A DNA stretch of 44,829 bases from an uncultured Bacteroidales bacterium (GTDB lineage Bacteria > Bacteroidota > Bacteroidia > Bacteroidales > UBA932): the NCBI GenBank assembly GCA_900546445.1, contig URCV01000009.1, forward strand, positions 1 to 44,829, read 5' to 3'. The translations under genes were made by a program, and so were the position numbers. Positions 1-8,149 of the stretch are shown here, in pieces (the stretch's first letter is position 1; every line of letters starts with the position of its first letter). The notes under the pieces are model-generated. The model saw nothing but the letters and a program-made list of their open reading frames with translations, did not search any database and was not told the origin of the DNA.

Positions 1-23
1 GGGCGCGCTGTTCTGACGCGCCC
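1..23. repeat. GC-rich intercistronic stem-loop
   Basis: Seven perfectly complementary bases (1-7, GGGCGCG, and 17-23, CGCGCCC) enclose a 9-base loop. It lies just upstream of the permease ribosome site in the foreign left-edge segment. No T-run follows, so it is more likely an mRNA-stabilising or spacing hairpin between ABC permease genes than a terminator. The gene upstream of it lies outside the window. Confidence 0.5.
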
Positions 24-56
24 GCGATCGTTCACATGACAAGGAGGGCTTCAGCC

Positions 57-980
57 ATGGCTGCAAACAACGCTGCGGCGCTCGCCGCGGATGCAGGAAT
101 CCACATGAAGATGACGCGCGGCGAGCGGGTCGGTTCGTTTTTCATCCATCTGTTCGTAATTCTGTTCGCGCTGGCGTGTCTTCTGCCGTTTCTGATGGTC
201 ATTATCGTGTCGCTGACCGAGGAGAAGAGCATCACCTTAAACGGCTATTCCCTCTTCCCGCAGAACTGGTCCTTCGCGGCCTATAAGATGATGTTCGGCA
301 AAACCTCGGCGGTGCCGCGCTCCTACCAGGTCACGGGAACGGCGACGATCGTGGGCACGCTGGCCGCGGTGCTGATTACCTTCGGCGCGGGCTATACACT
401 GGCCAGCAAGCAATGCCGGTACCGCAACGGCCTGTCGCTGTACTTCTATTTCACGATGGTCTTCTCCGCCGGGCTTGTGCCGTGGTATATGGTTTCAAAG
501 GCAATCGGCGCGTACGACAACCTGCTGGCGCTGATTGTGCCCTCGCTGATGTTTTCGCCGTTCAACATGTTCTTAGTGCGCAACTTTGTGGCGGGCATAC
601 CCGACGCGCTCAATGAATCGGCGCGCATTGACGGAGCGGGCGACGCGCGCATCGCCTTTCAGATTTACTTCCCGCTGTGCCTGCCGGTTCTGGCCACGAT
701 CACGCTGTTCTACGCGATCGGGTACTGGAATAACTACTTCAATGCCGTCATGCTGATCACCGACCGGAAGCTCTACCCGCTCCAAATGCTGCTGTTCCAG
801 ATTCAGTCCGAGATTCAGGCCATGACCAAGCTGATGTCCGGCGCCGCGCGCGTGAATCCGCCGAAGGAGGCCTTCAAGATGGCGACCTCCGTCATCACGA
901 TGGGGCCGATCATCCTGCTGTACCCCTTCCTGCAGAAGTACTTCGTCAAGGGTCTGTCCATCGGCGCGGTGAAGGGCTGA
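57..980 (+). CDS. Sugar ABC transporter permease, LplC/YtcP (CarB) type
   Basis: This is an inner-membrane permease of the MalG-like family that imports oligosaccharides with a partner permease and a lipoprotein binding protein; the substrate is unknown. The 307-residue product has about six hydrophobic segments, the MalG-type EAA loop near residues 190-205 (NESARIDGAGDARI), and the C-terminal FLQKYFVKGLSIGAVKG that is typical of Firmicutes LplC proteins. I start it at ATG 57 because an AAGGAGG site at 41-47 sits 9 bases upstream; an in-frame ATG at 36 has no such site. Codons are strongly G/C-ending and the Shine-Dalgarno is strong, both unlike every gene to the right. Family identity is clear, but the segment probably does not come from the same organism as the rest of the window. 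Confidence 0.9.
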   Translation: MAANNAAALAADAGIHMKMTRGERVGSFFIHLFVILFALACLLPFLMVIIVSLTEEKSITLNGYSLFPQNWSFAAYKMMFGKTSAVPRSYQVTGTATIVGTLAAVLITFGAGYTLASKQCRYRNGLSLYFYFTMVFSAGLVPWYMVSKAIGAYDNLLALIVPSLMFSPFNMFLVRNFVAGIPDALNESARIDGAGDARIAFQIYFPLCLPVLATITLFYAIGYWNNYFNAVMLITDRKLYPLQMLLFQIQSEIQAMTKLMSGAARVNPPKEAFKMATSVITMGPIILLYPFLQKYFVKGLSIGAVKG

Positions 981-1006
981 GCATTCGTTTCATCAGGCGA
1001 AAGCCT

Positions 1007-1042
1007 TAGGGCACTGCCGCACAATTCGGCGGCGCTGCCTTA
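1007..1042. repeat. Intercistronic stem-loop between permease and binding-protein start
   Basis: GCCGC (1016-1020) pairs with GCGGC (1029-1033), and the stem continues with a few wobbles through TAGGGCACT against GCTGCCTTA. Stem-loops placed just before the solute-binding-protein gene are common in sugar ABC operons, where they protect the more abundant transcript. It is followed by TAGAAAAACA rather than a T-run, so I do not call it a terminator on the plus strand. Confidence 0.5.
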
Positions 1043-1073
1043 GAAAAACAACCATCTTAAAGGAGGAGACCCC

Positions 1074-1502
1074 ATGAAGAAGTTTACCCTGCTCCTGCTG
1101 GCGCTCGCTCTGGTTCTGTCCGTGACGCCGATCACGGTCGTGGCTCTCAACGAGGATACGCAGTTATGGAGACGGGCAGCGGATATGAATGTGTATATAG
1201 CTGACGAGCAGAGCCTTTACAGCGTGCTTAAGATAGTGAACCTGACTTGGCGACAGATAGCGCAGGCGGAGAACCATCAGGAAGTGTTCGCGCTGGCGAA
1301 GGAGATGGTGGAGAGAGTGGGGATCTTTAAGGAAAAGTATGACAAGATGGGCCAACTGCTTGACAATGTGAAGAAAGAATACGACGACGGAAGCAAGAGA
1401 CTGGAGGTAAGCGGGCACACCATCACGAACACGGCTAACAAGCTTATAAAACTAGGCACTAAGAACAGCGAAAAGCATCCTATAGAACTTCTTGAGGAAT
1501 AA
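1074..1502 (+). pseudogene. Chimeric ORF: solute-binding-protein signal peptide fused to RmuC tail
   Basis: The ORF starts after a strong AAAGGAGGAG site (from 1059), as expected for the solute-binding lipoprotein that follows an LplC permease. Its first 24 or so residues (MKKFTLLLLALALVLSV...) are a signal peptide with G/C-ending codons. From about residue 24 (LNEDTQLW) the protein stops resembling a secreted binding protein and matches the C-terminus of Bacteroidetes RmuC. There is no lipobox cysteine and no ligand-binding domain. As written it would export a piece of a cytosolic DNA-metabolism protein, which makes no biological sense. The best explanation is that two unrelated gene fragments were joined here, either in assembly or by rearrangement, and happen to be in frame. 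Confidence 0.8.
1143..1502 (+). pseudogene. rmuC: RmuC-family protein, C-terminal fragment
   Basis: About 119 residues match the last part of RmuC, a coiled-coil protein with a restriction-endonuclease-like fold thought to limit DNA inversions and rearrangements. The diagnostic stretch is VYIADEQSLYSVLKIVNLTW, which corresponds to the family's conserved end of the nuclease-like domain (VLVSPTTL...LRVV...W). It is followed by a charged helical tail (KEMVERVGIFKEKYDKMGQL...). The true gene would be 400-500 residues, so the N-terminal coiled coil and most of the nuclease domain are missing. Base composition from here on matches the Bacteroidales part of the window. The gene upstream of the polysaccharide locus in the real genome is therefore probably an intact rmuC. 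Confidence 0.7.
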
Positions 1503-1526
1503 GGGTGGTATTTACATATTTTTTGC

Positions 1527-1534
1527 TAAATTTG
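1527..1534 (+). promoter_or_regulatory. Candidate -7 promoter box (TAAATTTG) for the polysaccharide locus
   Basis: TAAATTTG matches the Bacteroidetes -7 consensus TAnnTTTG exactly, 58 bases upstream of the SusC start. No good TTTG -33 element lies 19-21 bases upstream, as is often the case for activator-dependent promoters. The 90-base gap between the rmuC tail and susC contains no other obvious signal. Confidence 0.45.
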
Positions 1535-1592
1535 TTCGCTTGATTAACATATAGGAAAACTATATCAAACCAATAACTACTTGTTTTAATTA

Positions 1593-4500
1593 ATGTGTAA
1601 CAGTTTCAAAAAATTGTGGGCAGCGACGATAGCCGCACTCGCAATCAGTGTTGGAATTTCTAACGCACAAGCACTTAGGACCATTACCGGTGTAGTAGTG
1701 GACGAAACCAATCTCGGTATTCCGGGTGCCTATGTTGTCGTCAAGAATGAGACACGAGGATCTATTACTGACGTCGAAGGTAAATTCTCCCTAGACGTCA
1801 AGACAGGTGATGTCCTGCAGGTCACTTTCCTCGGTTATCAGGACCAGGAAGTCAAAGTGGGAGATCAAAAGACTCTAACCATCAAGATGGTACCATCAGA
1901 AGACATGCTCGACGAAGTAACGTTCGTGGCTTACGGTGCACAGCGTAAGGCCAGCGTCATCGGTTCCATCAGCACCATCAAGGCCGACGCTCTCGCCAGC
2001 CCTGCAGGACAGCTTTCTTCAGGACTTGCAGGAAAATTGGCCGGTATCGTATCTCTGCAGAGAACAGGTGAGCCTGGTGCAGGTTCGGATTTCTGGATTC
2101 GCGGTGTGAACACCTTCGGTGCCAATGCCAAGCCGCTCATCCTCGTGGATGGCGTAGAGCGCAGCATGGACTTGGTGGACACGGAAGACATCGCTTCCTT
2201 CTCCATCTTGAAAGATGCCACCGCTACCGCACTTTATGGTGTGAGAGGTGCTAACGGTATCGTGCTCATCACCACGAAACGCGGTCAGGAAAGCAAGCCT
2301 CAGGTTAACTTCAAGGCCGAATATGGTCTTACCCAGCCTGTCAAGTTGCCTAAACTGGCTAACACCTCGCAGTGGATAGACTATTATAACGAGCTCTACG
2401 TAGATGCCGGAAGTGCTCCGGTCATCGACGACTACCAAAGAGAAATGTACCTTAGCGGAGCAGACCCTGACCTCTACCCTTCCGTAGACTGGGTCGACAC
2501 CATCTTCAAGAACATGGCGAACACGGAAAAAATCAACGTGAACGTAACCGGTGGTACGAAGGGCGTGCGCTACTACGTGGGCGCTTCCTACTATATGGAA
2601 GATGGTATCTTCAACGTCGTAAAGGATAAGGATTACTCTAAGTACGACAACCAGATTCGTTTCGATAAATTCAACTTCCGCTCTAATGTGGACATCGACA
2701 TTACCAAGTCTACGACTCTAGCACTGTCCCTCTCCACACAGTACTACACGAAGACTACACCGGGATACGACCTTGGAGAAATCTACGCGTACACGATGTA
2801 CTCCACTCCTATAGCATCGCCTCCTGTGTTCAGCGACGGAACCCTTTCTAACCCTGATGGTGGTTGGAACCCTTACCGTATGCTTAACTCGTCGGGATAC
2901 AAACGCGCTACGAACATCGTGGCTCAGTCACTCATTTCACTTACCCAGGATTTCTCCGACATCATTACGAAGGGCCTCAAGGCTAACGTAAAATACTCTT
3001 GGGATGCCGATAACGGTAACGTACTCGGACGCCTTCTCAGTCCGACGCTTTACTACACCATAGGTCGTGATGACGATGGAAACCTGATTTACAAGCCGTG
3101 GAACGAGGGTACGAACTATATGTATCTTTCCAAATCGAACAGCAGCTACACCACGACCAACCTCGAGGCGAGCCTTACCTACGAAAGGGAGTTCAACTAC
3201 GCCCATAACGTAAGCGGATTGCTGCTTTTCAGCACGAGAAACAGATATAACAACGTTCCGGCTAACTTCGAGCAGTCCTTCGCCTATAAGAACATGGGTC
3301 TTGCAGGACGTGCTACCTATTCATATAAGGACCGCTACTTCGGAGAATTCAACTTCGGTTACAACGGTTCCGAGAACTTCGCCCCCGGCAAGCGTTTCGG
3401 TTTCTTCCCTTCTATCGCAGTAGGTTATATGATAAGCAACGAACCTTTCTGGGAGCCTATCAAAGAGACTGTCAACCTTCTCAAGTTCAAAGTTTCTTAC
3501 GGTAAGATCGGTAACGACCAGATCGGTGGTTCGAGACGTTTCGCATATAACTCCACCATTAACACCAATGCACCTGGATTCACATTCGGTACTACTCCTC
3601 AGGGAATGGGAGGCATCACTACCGGTGAAGTCGGAAACAGCCTCGTGCAGTGGGAGGAAGCGCTCAAGTTCAATGCCGGTATCGAGTTGACCCTTCTTAG
3701 CGACCTCTCTTTCCAGATAGACTACTTCTCGGATCATCGTAGCGGTATCTTCATCGAGCGTCAGAGCACACCTCCTATCGTAGGTCTCAACAAACAGCAG
3801 TGGGTTAACCTCGGAGAGATGGAGAATAAGGGTGTCGATATGAGCATTCAGTACGAGCACCATTTCGGTGACCTCTACGTATCGGCTCGCGGCAACTATA
3901 CCTTTAACCGTAACAAGAAACTCTACGACGACCTCCCTGACCAGATCTGGTCATACCAGAACCTTACGGGATTCGCTTACAACCAGCAGTTCGGTCTTAT
4001 AGCAGAAGGTCTTTTCAAGGACCAGGAAGACATCGACAACTGGCCTAAGCAGGACTTCGGAAACGTTCGTCCGGGAGACATCAAGTACCGCGACGTGAAC
4101 GGCGACGGTATCGTCAACACCTTCGACAAGGTGGCCATAGGGTACACCACCATTCCTGAAATCAACTACGGTTTCGGCGTGAGCCTCGGATATAAGGGAA
4201 TAGACTTCTCCGTATTCTTCCAGGGTGTATCTCACGTGACCCGCATCATAGGCGGACAGAATCTCTTCGGTGCATCTTCACAGATTCACAAACTCGGACA
4301 GATCTACGAAGACGTAGCTCTCAACCGCTGGACTCTTGAAAACCAGAATCCTAACGCACCATATCCTCGACTTTCACTTAACAAAGTGGACAACAACCAG
4401 CAGCCATCGACTTACTGGCAGAGAGATATGAGCTTCATACGTCTTAAGAATATGGAAATAGGCTATACCATTCCTAAAAAGCTTACATCGAAAATCGGTC

Positions 4501-4646
4501 TTTCTACCGTACGTTTCTACGCACAGGGTATGAACCTCCTCACATTCTCGAAGTTCAAGCTTTGGGATCCTGAGCTCGACTCAAGCTATGGTAACGTTTA
4601 CCCGACTATGCGCACATACACATTTGGCGTAAACCTTAATTTCTAA
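1593..4646 (+). CDS. SusC/RagA-family TonB-linked outer membrane glycan transporter
   Basis: This is the 1017-residue outer-membrane beta-barrel that imports oligosaccharides delivered by its SusD lid, powered by TonB. Visible parts are a signal peptide (about 1-25), a carboxypeptidase-regulatory-like domain (about 29-105, ITGVVVDETNLGIPGAYVVV), a plug domain (about 110-235) with the family signatures PLILVDGVERSMD and SILKDATATALYGVRGANG, then a 22-strand-type barrel ending in an aromatic C-terminus (FGVNLNF). Length is normal for the family. It starts at ATG 1593, with no Shine-Dalgarno, as usual for this phylum. It is the first gene of the locus; its stop overlaps the SusD start by one base (TAATG), so the two are translationally coupled. 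Substrate cannot be read from the sequence; the downstream enzymes suggest a GlcNAc-rich glycan. Confidence 0.97.
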   Translation: MCNSFKKLWAATIAALAISVGISNAQALRTITGVVVDETNLGIPGAYVVVKNETRGSITDVEGKFSLDVKTGDVLQVTFLGYQDQEVKVGDQKTLTIKMVPSEDMLDEVTFVAYGAQRKASVIGSISTIKADALASPAGQLSSGLAGKLAGIVSLQRTGEPGAGSDFWIRGVNTFGANAKPLILVDGVERSMDLVDTEDIASFSILKDATATALYGVRGANGIVLITTKRGQESKPQVNFKAEYGLTQPVKLPKLANTSQWIDYYNELYVDAGSAPVIDDYQREMYLSGADPDLYPSVDWVDTIFKNMANTEKINVNVTGGTKGVRYYVGASYYMEDGIFNVVKDKDYSKYDNQIRFDKFNFRSNVDIDITKSTTLALSLSTQYYTKTTPGYDLGEIYAYTMYSTPIASPPVFSDGTLSNPDGGWNPYRMLNSSGYKRATNIVAQSLISLTQDFSDIITKGLKANVKYSWDADNGNVLGRLLSPTLYYTIGRDDDGNLIYKPWNEGTNYMYLSKSNSSYTTTNLEASLTYEREFNYAHNVSGLLLFSTRNRYNNVPANFEQSFAYKNMGLAGRATYSYKDRYFGEFNFGYNGSENFAPGKRFGFFPSIAVGYMISNEPFWEPIKETVNLLKFKVSYGKIGNDQIGGSRRFAYNSTINTNAPGFTFGTTPQGMGGITTGEVGNSLVQWEEALKFNAGIELTLLSDLSFQIDYFSDHRSGIFIERQSTPPIVGLNKQQWVNLGEMENKGVDMSIQYEHHFGDLYVSARGNYTFNRNKKLYDDLPDQIWSYQNLTGFAYNQQFGLIAEGLFKDQEDIDNWPKQDFGNVRPGDIKYRDVNGDGIVNTFDKVAIGYTTIPEINYGFGVSLGYKGIDFSVFFQGVSHVTRIIGGQNLFGASSQIHKLGQIYEDVALNRWTLENQNPNAPYPRLSLNKVDNNQQPSTYWQRDMSFIRLKNMEIGYTIPKKLTSKIGLSTVRFYAQGMNLLTFSKFKLWDPELDSSYGNVYPTMRTYTFGVNLNF

Positions 4647-6595
4647 TGGATATGAAACACCTTAATAAAATTATATTAGCGATTGCGGCCGTCTTTGCCT
4701 TGAGCTCTTGCGACGGATACTTCGACGTGGACCTGAAAGACCAGGCCACGCTGGAGGAAATATTCTCACAGAGCACATCGACTCATAAATATCTGGCTCA
4801 CTGCTATTCCTTCATCCCTGTAGACGAGGAGATAGTAGGTAGCGACGGCTGGACCGTAGGTCGTAGCGACGAATCTCGCTACTCGTGGTACCAGTGGGTT
4901 TACTACGAGCTCTACAGAACAGGCAGCTATTCCAGCGCTACGCCTAGTTCTACCACTTATTACAACTACTTCTCCAAGTTCTACACCGGTATAAACCAGT
5001 GTACCATCTTCATTCAGAACGTAGACAGGGACAAACAGGACAGCGAAGCCGTAAGAAAGAATATGTCTTATGAAGCCCGTTTTCTTAGAGCCTTCTACTA
5101 TTACTGTCTTTTCCGCCAGTATGGTCCGGTTTACATCTGGGGAGACGGTCCTGCTAACGAAAGCATCACGCCTGCCGATTGCGACCGCCACACGGTTAAG
5201 CAGAACATAGACTTTATGGTAACGGAGCTGGACAAGTGTATAGAGAATCTGCCTATGGAAATAGGTGAATTCGAGTCAGAAGCAAACTACCGCGGCCGCG
5301 CTACGAAAGGCGCTGCCATGGCACTCAAGGCTCGTATTCTCCTGTGGGCGGCATCTCCTCTCTATAACGGCGGAGCTTCTTGGCTGAAAGGCATAAAGAA
5401 CATCTACGGCGACGAGATTTTCCCTTCTACGGAAGACCCTAACAGATGGGAAGAGGCTGCCAAGGCATCGAAAGACATCATAGAACTTAACAAATGGACT
5501 CTCTGTAAGGCCAAGTCCGCATCCGGAGATGCTTTCACGGATGGTTTCAATGCATATCAGAGAATACTTTTCGATGCTTGGAACGAAGAGACCATCTGGG
5601 GATGGTGGAAGAGAACTTCCAGTGCATATTCCTATATGGGAGGAGCCGGTGCGCTCTTGGGATGCTCTTGTCCAAATTTTACGGACAAATCCATTACTTG
5701 GGGATTCGGCGGTATCGCTCCTTCACTCAAGCTCGTGGATACTTATGCAATGTATGATAGCGGACGCTTCCCTGTTACCGGATACGAAAAGAACAGTGAC
5801 GGTAATGACTACTCTCGCCCTATAGTAGATGCCAAGTCAGGCTATAAGGCTGAAGGATGGACAGAAGGATACAAACAGCCCGTCAACGCTCCTTGGGCGC
5901 CTGCATTCAAGGCACACAACTCTACCATAGGTCGCGAGCCTCGTTTCTATGCCAGCATTCTTCCTAACGGATTCTACTGGCCGGATAAGAATAGTCCTAA
6001 GAGATTCACTTGCTATAGCGGAAAGGAAGCTACCGCACCGTGGGCAGCGTCGGGAAGTGCAGTGCGCGTGGGTTACGCTTGGATAAGATTCTACCCTATC
6101 AACCACCCTCTTAAGGCTCAAACCGACTACACCGGTCTCAAACACGTATATCCGGCTTTCCGTATGGCGGAGGTTTACCTTAACTACGCGGAAGCTTGTA
6201 ACGAAAAACCTAATCGCGACGAGGCAGAGGCACTCAAATACCTGAACCTCGTTCGTGAACGTGTAGGTCTTAAAAAGATAGAAGAGGCCTATCCTGAGGT
6301 TATCGGAAATAAAGAACTTCTCAGAACCCTTATCAAAAAGGAAAAGATGGTCGAATTCGCTATGGAGAATATGCGCCACTACGACGCTTGCCGCTGGCTG
6401 GACGCGGAGAAAGAGTACCCTTGCGACAACTGGACACTGAAGTGTACGTCCGAGAACTACGAAGATTCTTATCAAAGAGTTTTTGATGAATTTATCGGCG
6501 GCCCTGCCAAATTCGAGAAGAAGGATTACTTCTTCCCTGTTTACTCCGGAGATTTGGCTAAGATGCCTAATTGGACTCAAAACTACGGATTCTAA
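4646..6595 (+). CDS. SusD/RagB-family surface glycan-binding lipoprotein
   Basis: SusD proteins are lipid-anchored on the cell surface, bind the target glycan and close over the SusC barrel like a lid. The 649-residue product has a lipoprotein signal with lipobox LSSC (Cys22), the helical TPR-like scaffold, and the family's signatures: YEARFLRAFYYYCLFRQYGPV around residues 147-167, KGAAMALKARILLWAASPLYN around 222-243, and the C-terminal region with YPAFRMAEVYLNYAEACNE and LNLVRERVGLKKI. Its start overlaps the SusC stop by one base; a second in-frame ATG at 4652 (MKHLNK) is an equally good start. The next gene begins 12 bases downstream. Confidence 0.96.
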   Translation: MDMKHLNKIILAIAAVFALSSCDGYFDVDLKDQATLEEIFSQSTSTHKYLAHCYSFIPVDEEIVGSDGWTVGRSDESRYSWYQWVYYELYRTGSYSSATPSSTTYYNYFSKFYTGINQCTIFIQNVDRDKQDSEAVRKNMSYEARFLRAFYYYCLFRQYGPVYIWGDGPANESITPADCDRHTVKQNIDFMVTELDKCIENLPMEIGEFESEANYRGRATKGAAMALKARILLWAASPLYNGGASWLKGIKNIYGDEIFPSTEDPNRWEEAAKASKDIIELNKWTLCKAKSASGDAFTDGFNAYQRILFDAWNEETIWGWWKRTSSAYSYMGGAGALLGCSCPNFTDKSITWGFGGIAPSLKLVDTYAMYDSGRFPVTGYEKNSDGNDYSRPIVDAKSGYKAEGWTEGYKQPVNAPWAPAFKAHNSTIGREPRFYASILPNGFYWPDKNSPKRFTCYSGKEATAPWAASGSAVRVGYAWIRFYPINHPLKAQTDYTGLKHVYPAFRMAEVYLNYAEACNEKPNRDEAEALKYLNLVRERVGLKKIEEAYPEVIGNKELLRTLIKKEKMVEFAMENMRHYDACRWLDAEKEYPCDNWTLKCTSENYEDSYQRVFDEFIGGPAKFEKKDYFFPVYSGDLAKMPNWTQNYGF

Positions 6596-6607
6596 TAGAG
6601 ACTCATT

Positions 6608-8149
6608 ATGAACAAAAGAAATATAATCTTATCCTTCGCGCTTGCAGCCATAGCATTTACCGGCTGCAAGCACGACTTGGAGCACAATATGGTTCCCGAC
6701 AAATTAGGGTTCTCATATTCTTCGTCGCTTCAACAGCCGTCCGTATTCAACGACGAGATGGATGTAGCGATAATAAAGAGCGGGAAAGGCTCTTCGTCCG
6801 CTACCGTAAGAATAGAGCGTCTTACCCAAGAGGAACTCACCAAGTGGTGTCTGAATAACGGCGCTGCAGAATACAAACTGGCGGAAGAAATCAAATACGA
6901 AGTGTCGGAAGAGGAATTCAGCTTCGCCGCATCGGATATCCGCAAGACTTTCAAGGTCAAGTGGCAGACAGATTTCTTCGCTAATTCCGCTAACAACGGA
7001 AATGACTATGTAATAGGATTCAAGCTAGTAGACGCTTCACTGGAGTTAGGTGAAAACAGAGACACTCTCATCATACAGCCTTGCGTTTCACGCGTCAGCT
7101 TCGCAGACAAGACTCTCAAGACCACCTTCCCTTCTACGAAGGACTTCGGCGCCGAAAGTAATAAATACGAAGGAGTAATAAATCTCGACAGAGCCGTTCC
7201 ATCTACCGACGTGGTAGTCGAATTGGGCACGGACGACAGTTTTATCGCAGAAGAAGCTAAACTTAGGGAGAAAGAATTCAAGGAAGCTCCCGCCGGACTA
7301 TTCTCATTCGAAAACGCTACCGTTACCATCAAGGCAGGAGAGACCATCGCTCACTTCGATTTCAAGCTGGACTATTCGGTATTGTTCGACACTAAAGGTA
7401 ACTTCAAGGAGACGAACGTAAACTATATGATTCCGGTAGTCTTCAAGAAGAAGACCCCTGCTCTTTTAGGAAATGGTACGTTCCCTGTGGGATTCGTAAT
7501 AGTAACCGTATCCGACGACGATAAGGTAGAACCTCCGATCGGTGAGCCGAAGATTCTTATCCACGGTCCGTGGGAGATTCTCGAAGGTGCCGACAACCAT
7601 ATCGGTAAGGACCCTCTCTGCCCATCTCCGGACTGGTACGGACACTATAACGTAAGCAAGCTCGTAGACTGGGAATTCGGATTCGGTAATAACAACGATC
7701 CTTCTAAGAACGGATACTGGGGCTCTTACTTCTGGTCTCCTATTGAATTCCCTATGGTGTTCGTATTCGACGCAGGTGAGATATACACCTTCGACAGATT
7801 CTATAAGGTAGATGCCGATACCTTCCAGGGCCAATACCGCGATTTCGAAGTTTACGTAGCTAAGGAATATGCCGGAGCTGACACCAAATGGAAACTTGCC
7901 TGCAAGGGTAAGACCGGAGACAAGGGCTGGCAGCGTTACACCGACACGAAGATCGATGGCGTAATTAACGTAGACAAAGTTCTGGAGATGTTCTCTTATG
8001 CCATCCCTGAAAAACCTGAGGCAGAAGGCAGCGAAGTGAACCTCACTCGCGGTCGCTACATCAAGTTATGCATCACGGCAAGCAGCAAGGTCAGCAGCAA
8101 GGACTGCGGTTATCTTATGGAGTTCTATGCGGATGGTTGGAAGATGTAA
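6608..8149 (+). CDS. Surface glycan-binding lipoprotein with BT_3987-like (DUF1735) domain
   Basis: The 513-residue lipoprotein has lipobox FTGC (Cys20). Residues about 35-145 resemble the N-terminal domain of the Bacteroides BT_3987-type proteins (DUF1735), a beta-sandwich common in surface glycan-binding proteins. A second similar unit follows at about 160-305 (VSFADKTLKTTF...PVGFVIVTVSDDD). The C-terminal part (about 320-513) looks like a discoidin/F5-8-type carbohydrate-binding domain, with a tryptophan-rich start (HGPWEILEGADNHIG...WYGH) and an ending typical of such domains (GRYIKLCITAS...GYLMEFYADGW). I see no catalytic motif. Its place right after SusD is the usual position of a surface glycan-binding protein that helps capture substrate. 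The ligand is unknown. Confidence 0.85.
   Translation: MNKRNIILSFALAAIAFTGCKHDLEHNMVPDKLGFSYSSSLQQPSVFNDEMDVAIIKSGKGSSSATVRIERLTQEELTKWCLNNGAAEYKLAEEIKYEVSEEEFSFAASDIRKTFKVKWQTDFFANSANNGNDYVIGFKLVDASLELGENRDTLIIQPCVSRVSFADKTLKTTFPSTKDFGAESNKYEGVINLDRAVPSTDVVVELGTDDSFIAEEAKLREKEFKEAPAGLFSFENATVTIKAGETIAHFDFKLDYSVLFDTKGNFKETNVNYMIPVVFKKKTPALLGNGTFPVGFVIVTVSDDDKVEPPIGEPKILIHGPWEILEGADNHIGKDPLCPSPDWYGHYNVSKLVDWEFGFGNNNDPSKNGYWGSYFWSPIEFPMVFVFDAGEIYTFDRFYKVDADTFQGQYRDFEVYVAKEYAGADTKWKLACKGKTGDKGWQRYTDTKIDGVINVDKVLEMFSYAIPEKPEAEGSEVNLTRGRYIKLCITASSKVSSKDCGYLMEFYADGWKM

Noticed and set aside
1074..1502. A genuine exported RmuC-like protein
   Set aside because: RmuC is cytosolic and the fragment lacks most of its nuclease domain; abrupt composition change favours a joined artefact.
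5837..6580. A 247-codon open frame antisense to susD
   Set aside because: No recognisable domain; it mirrors a well-supported SusD gene.
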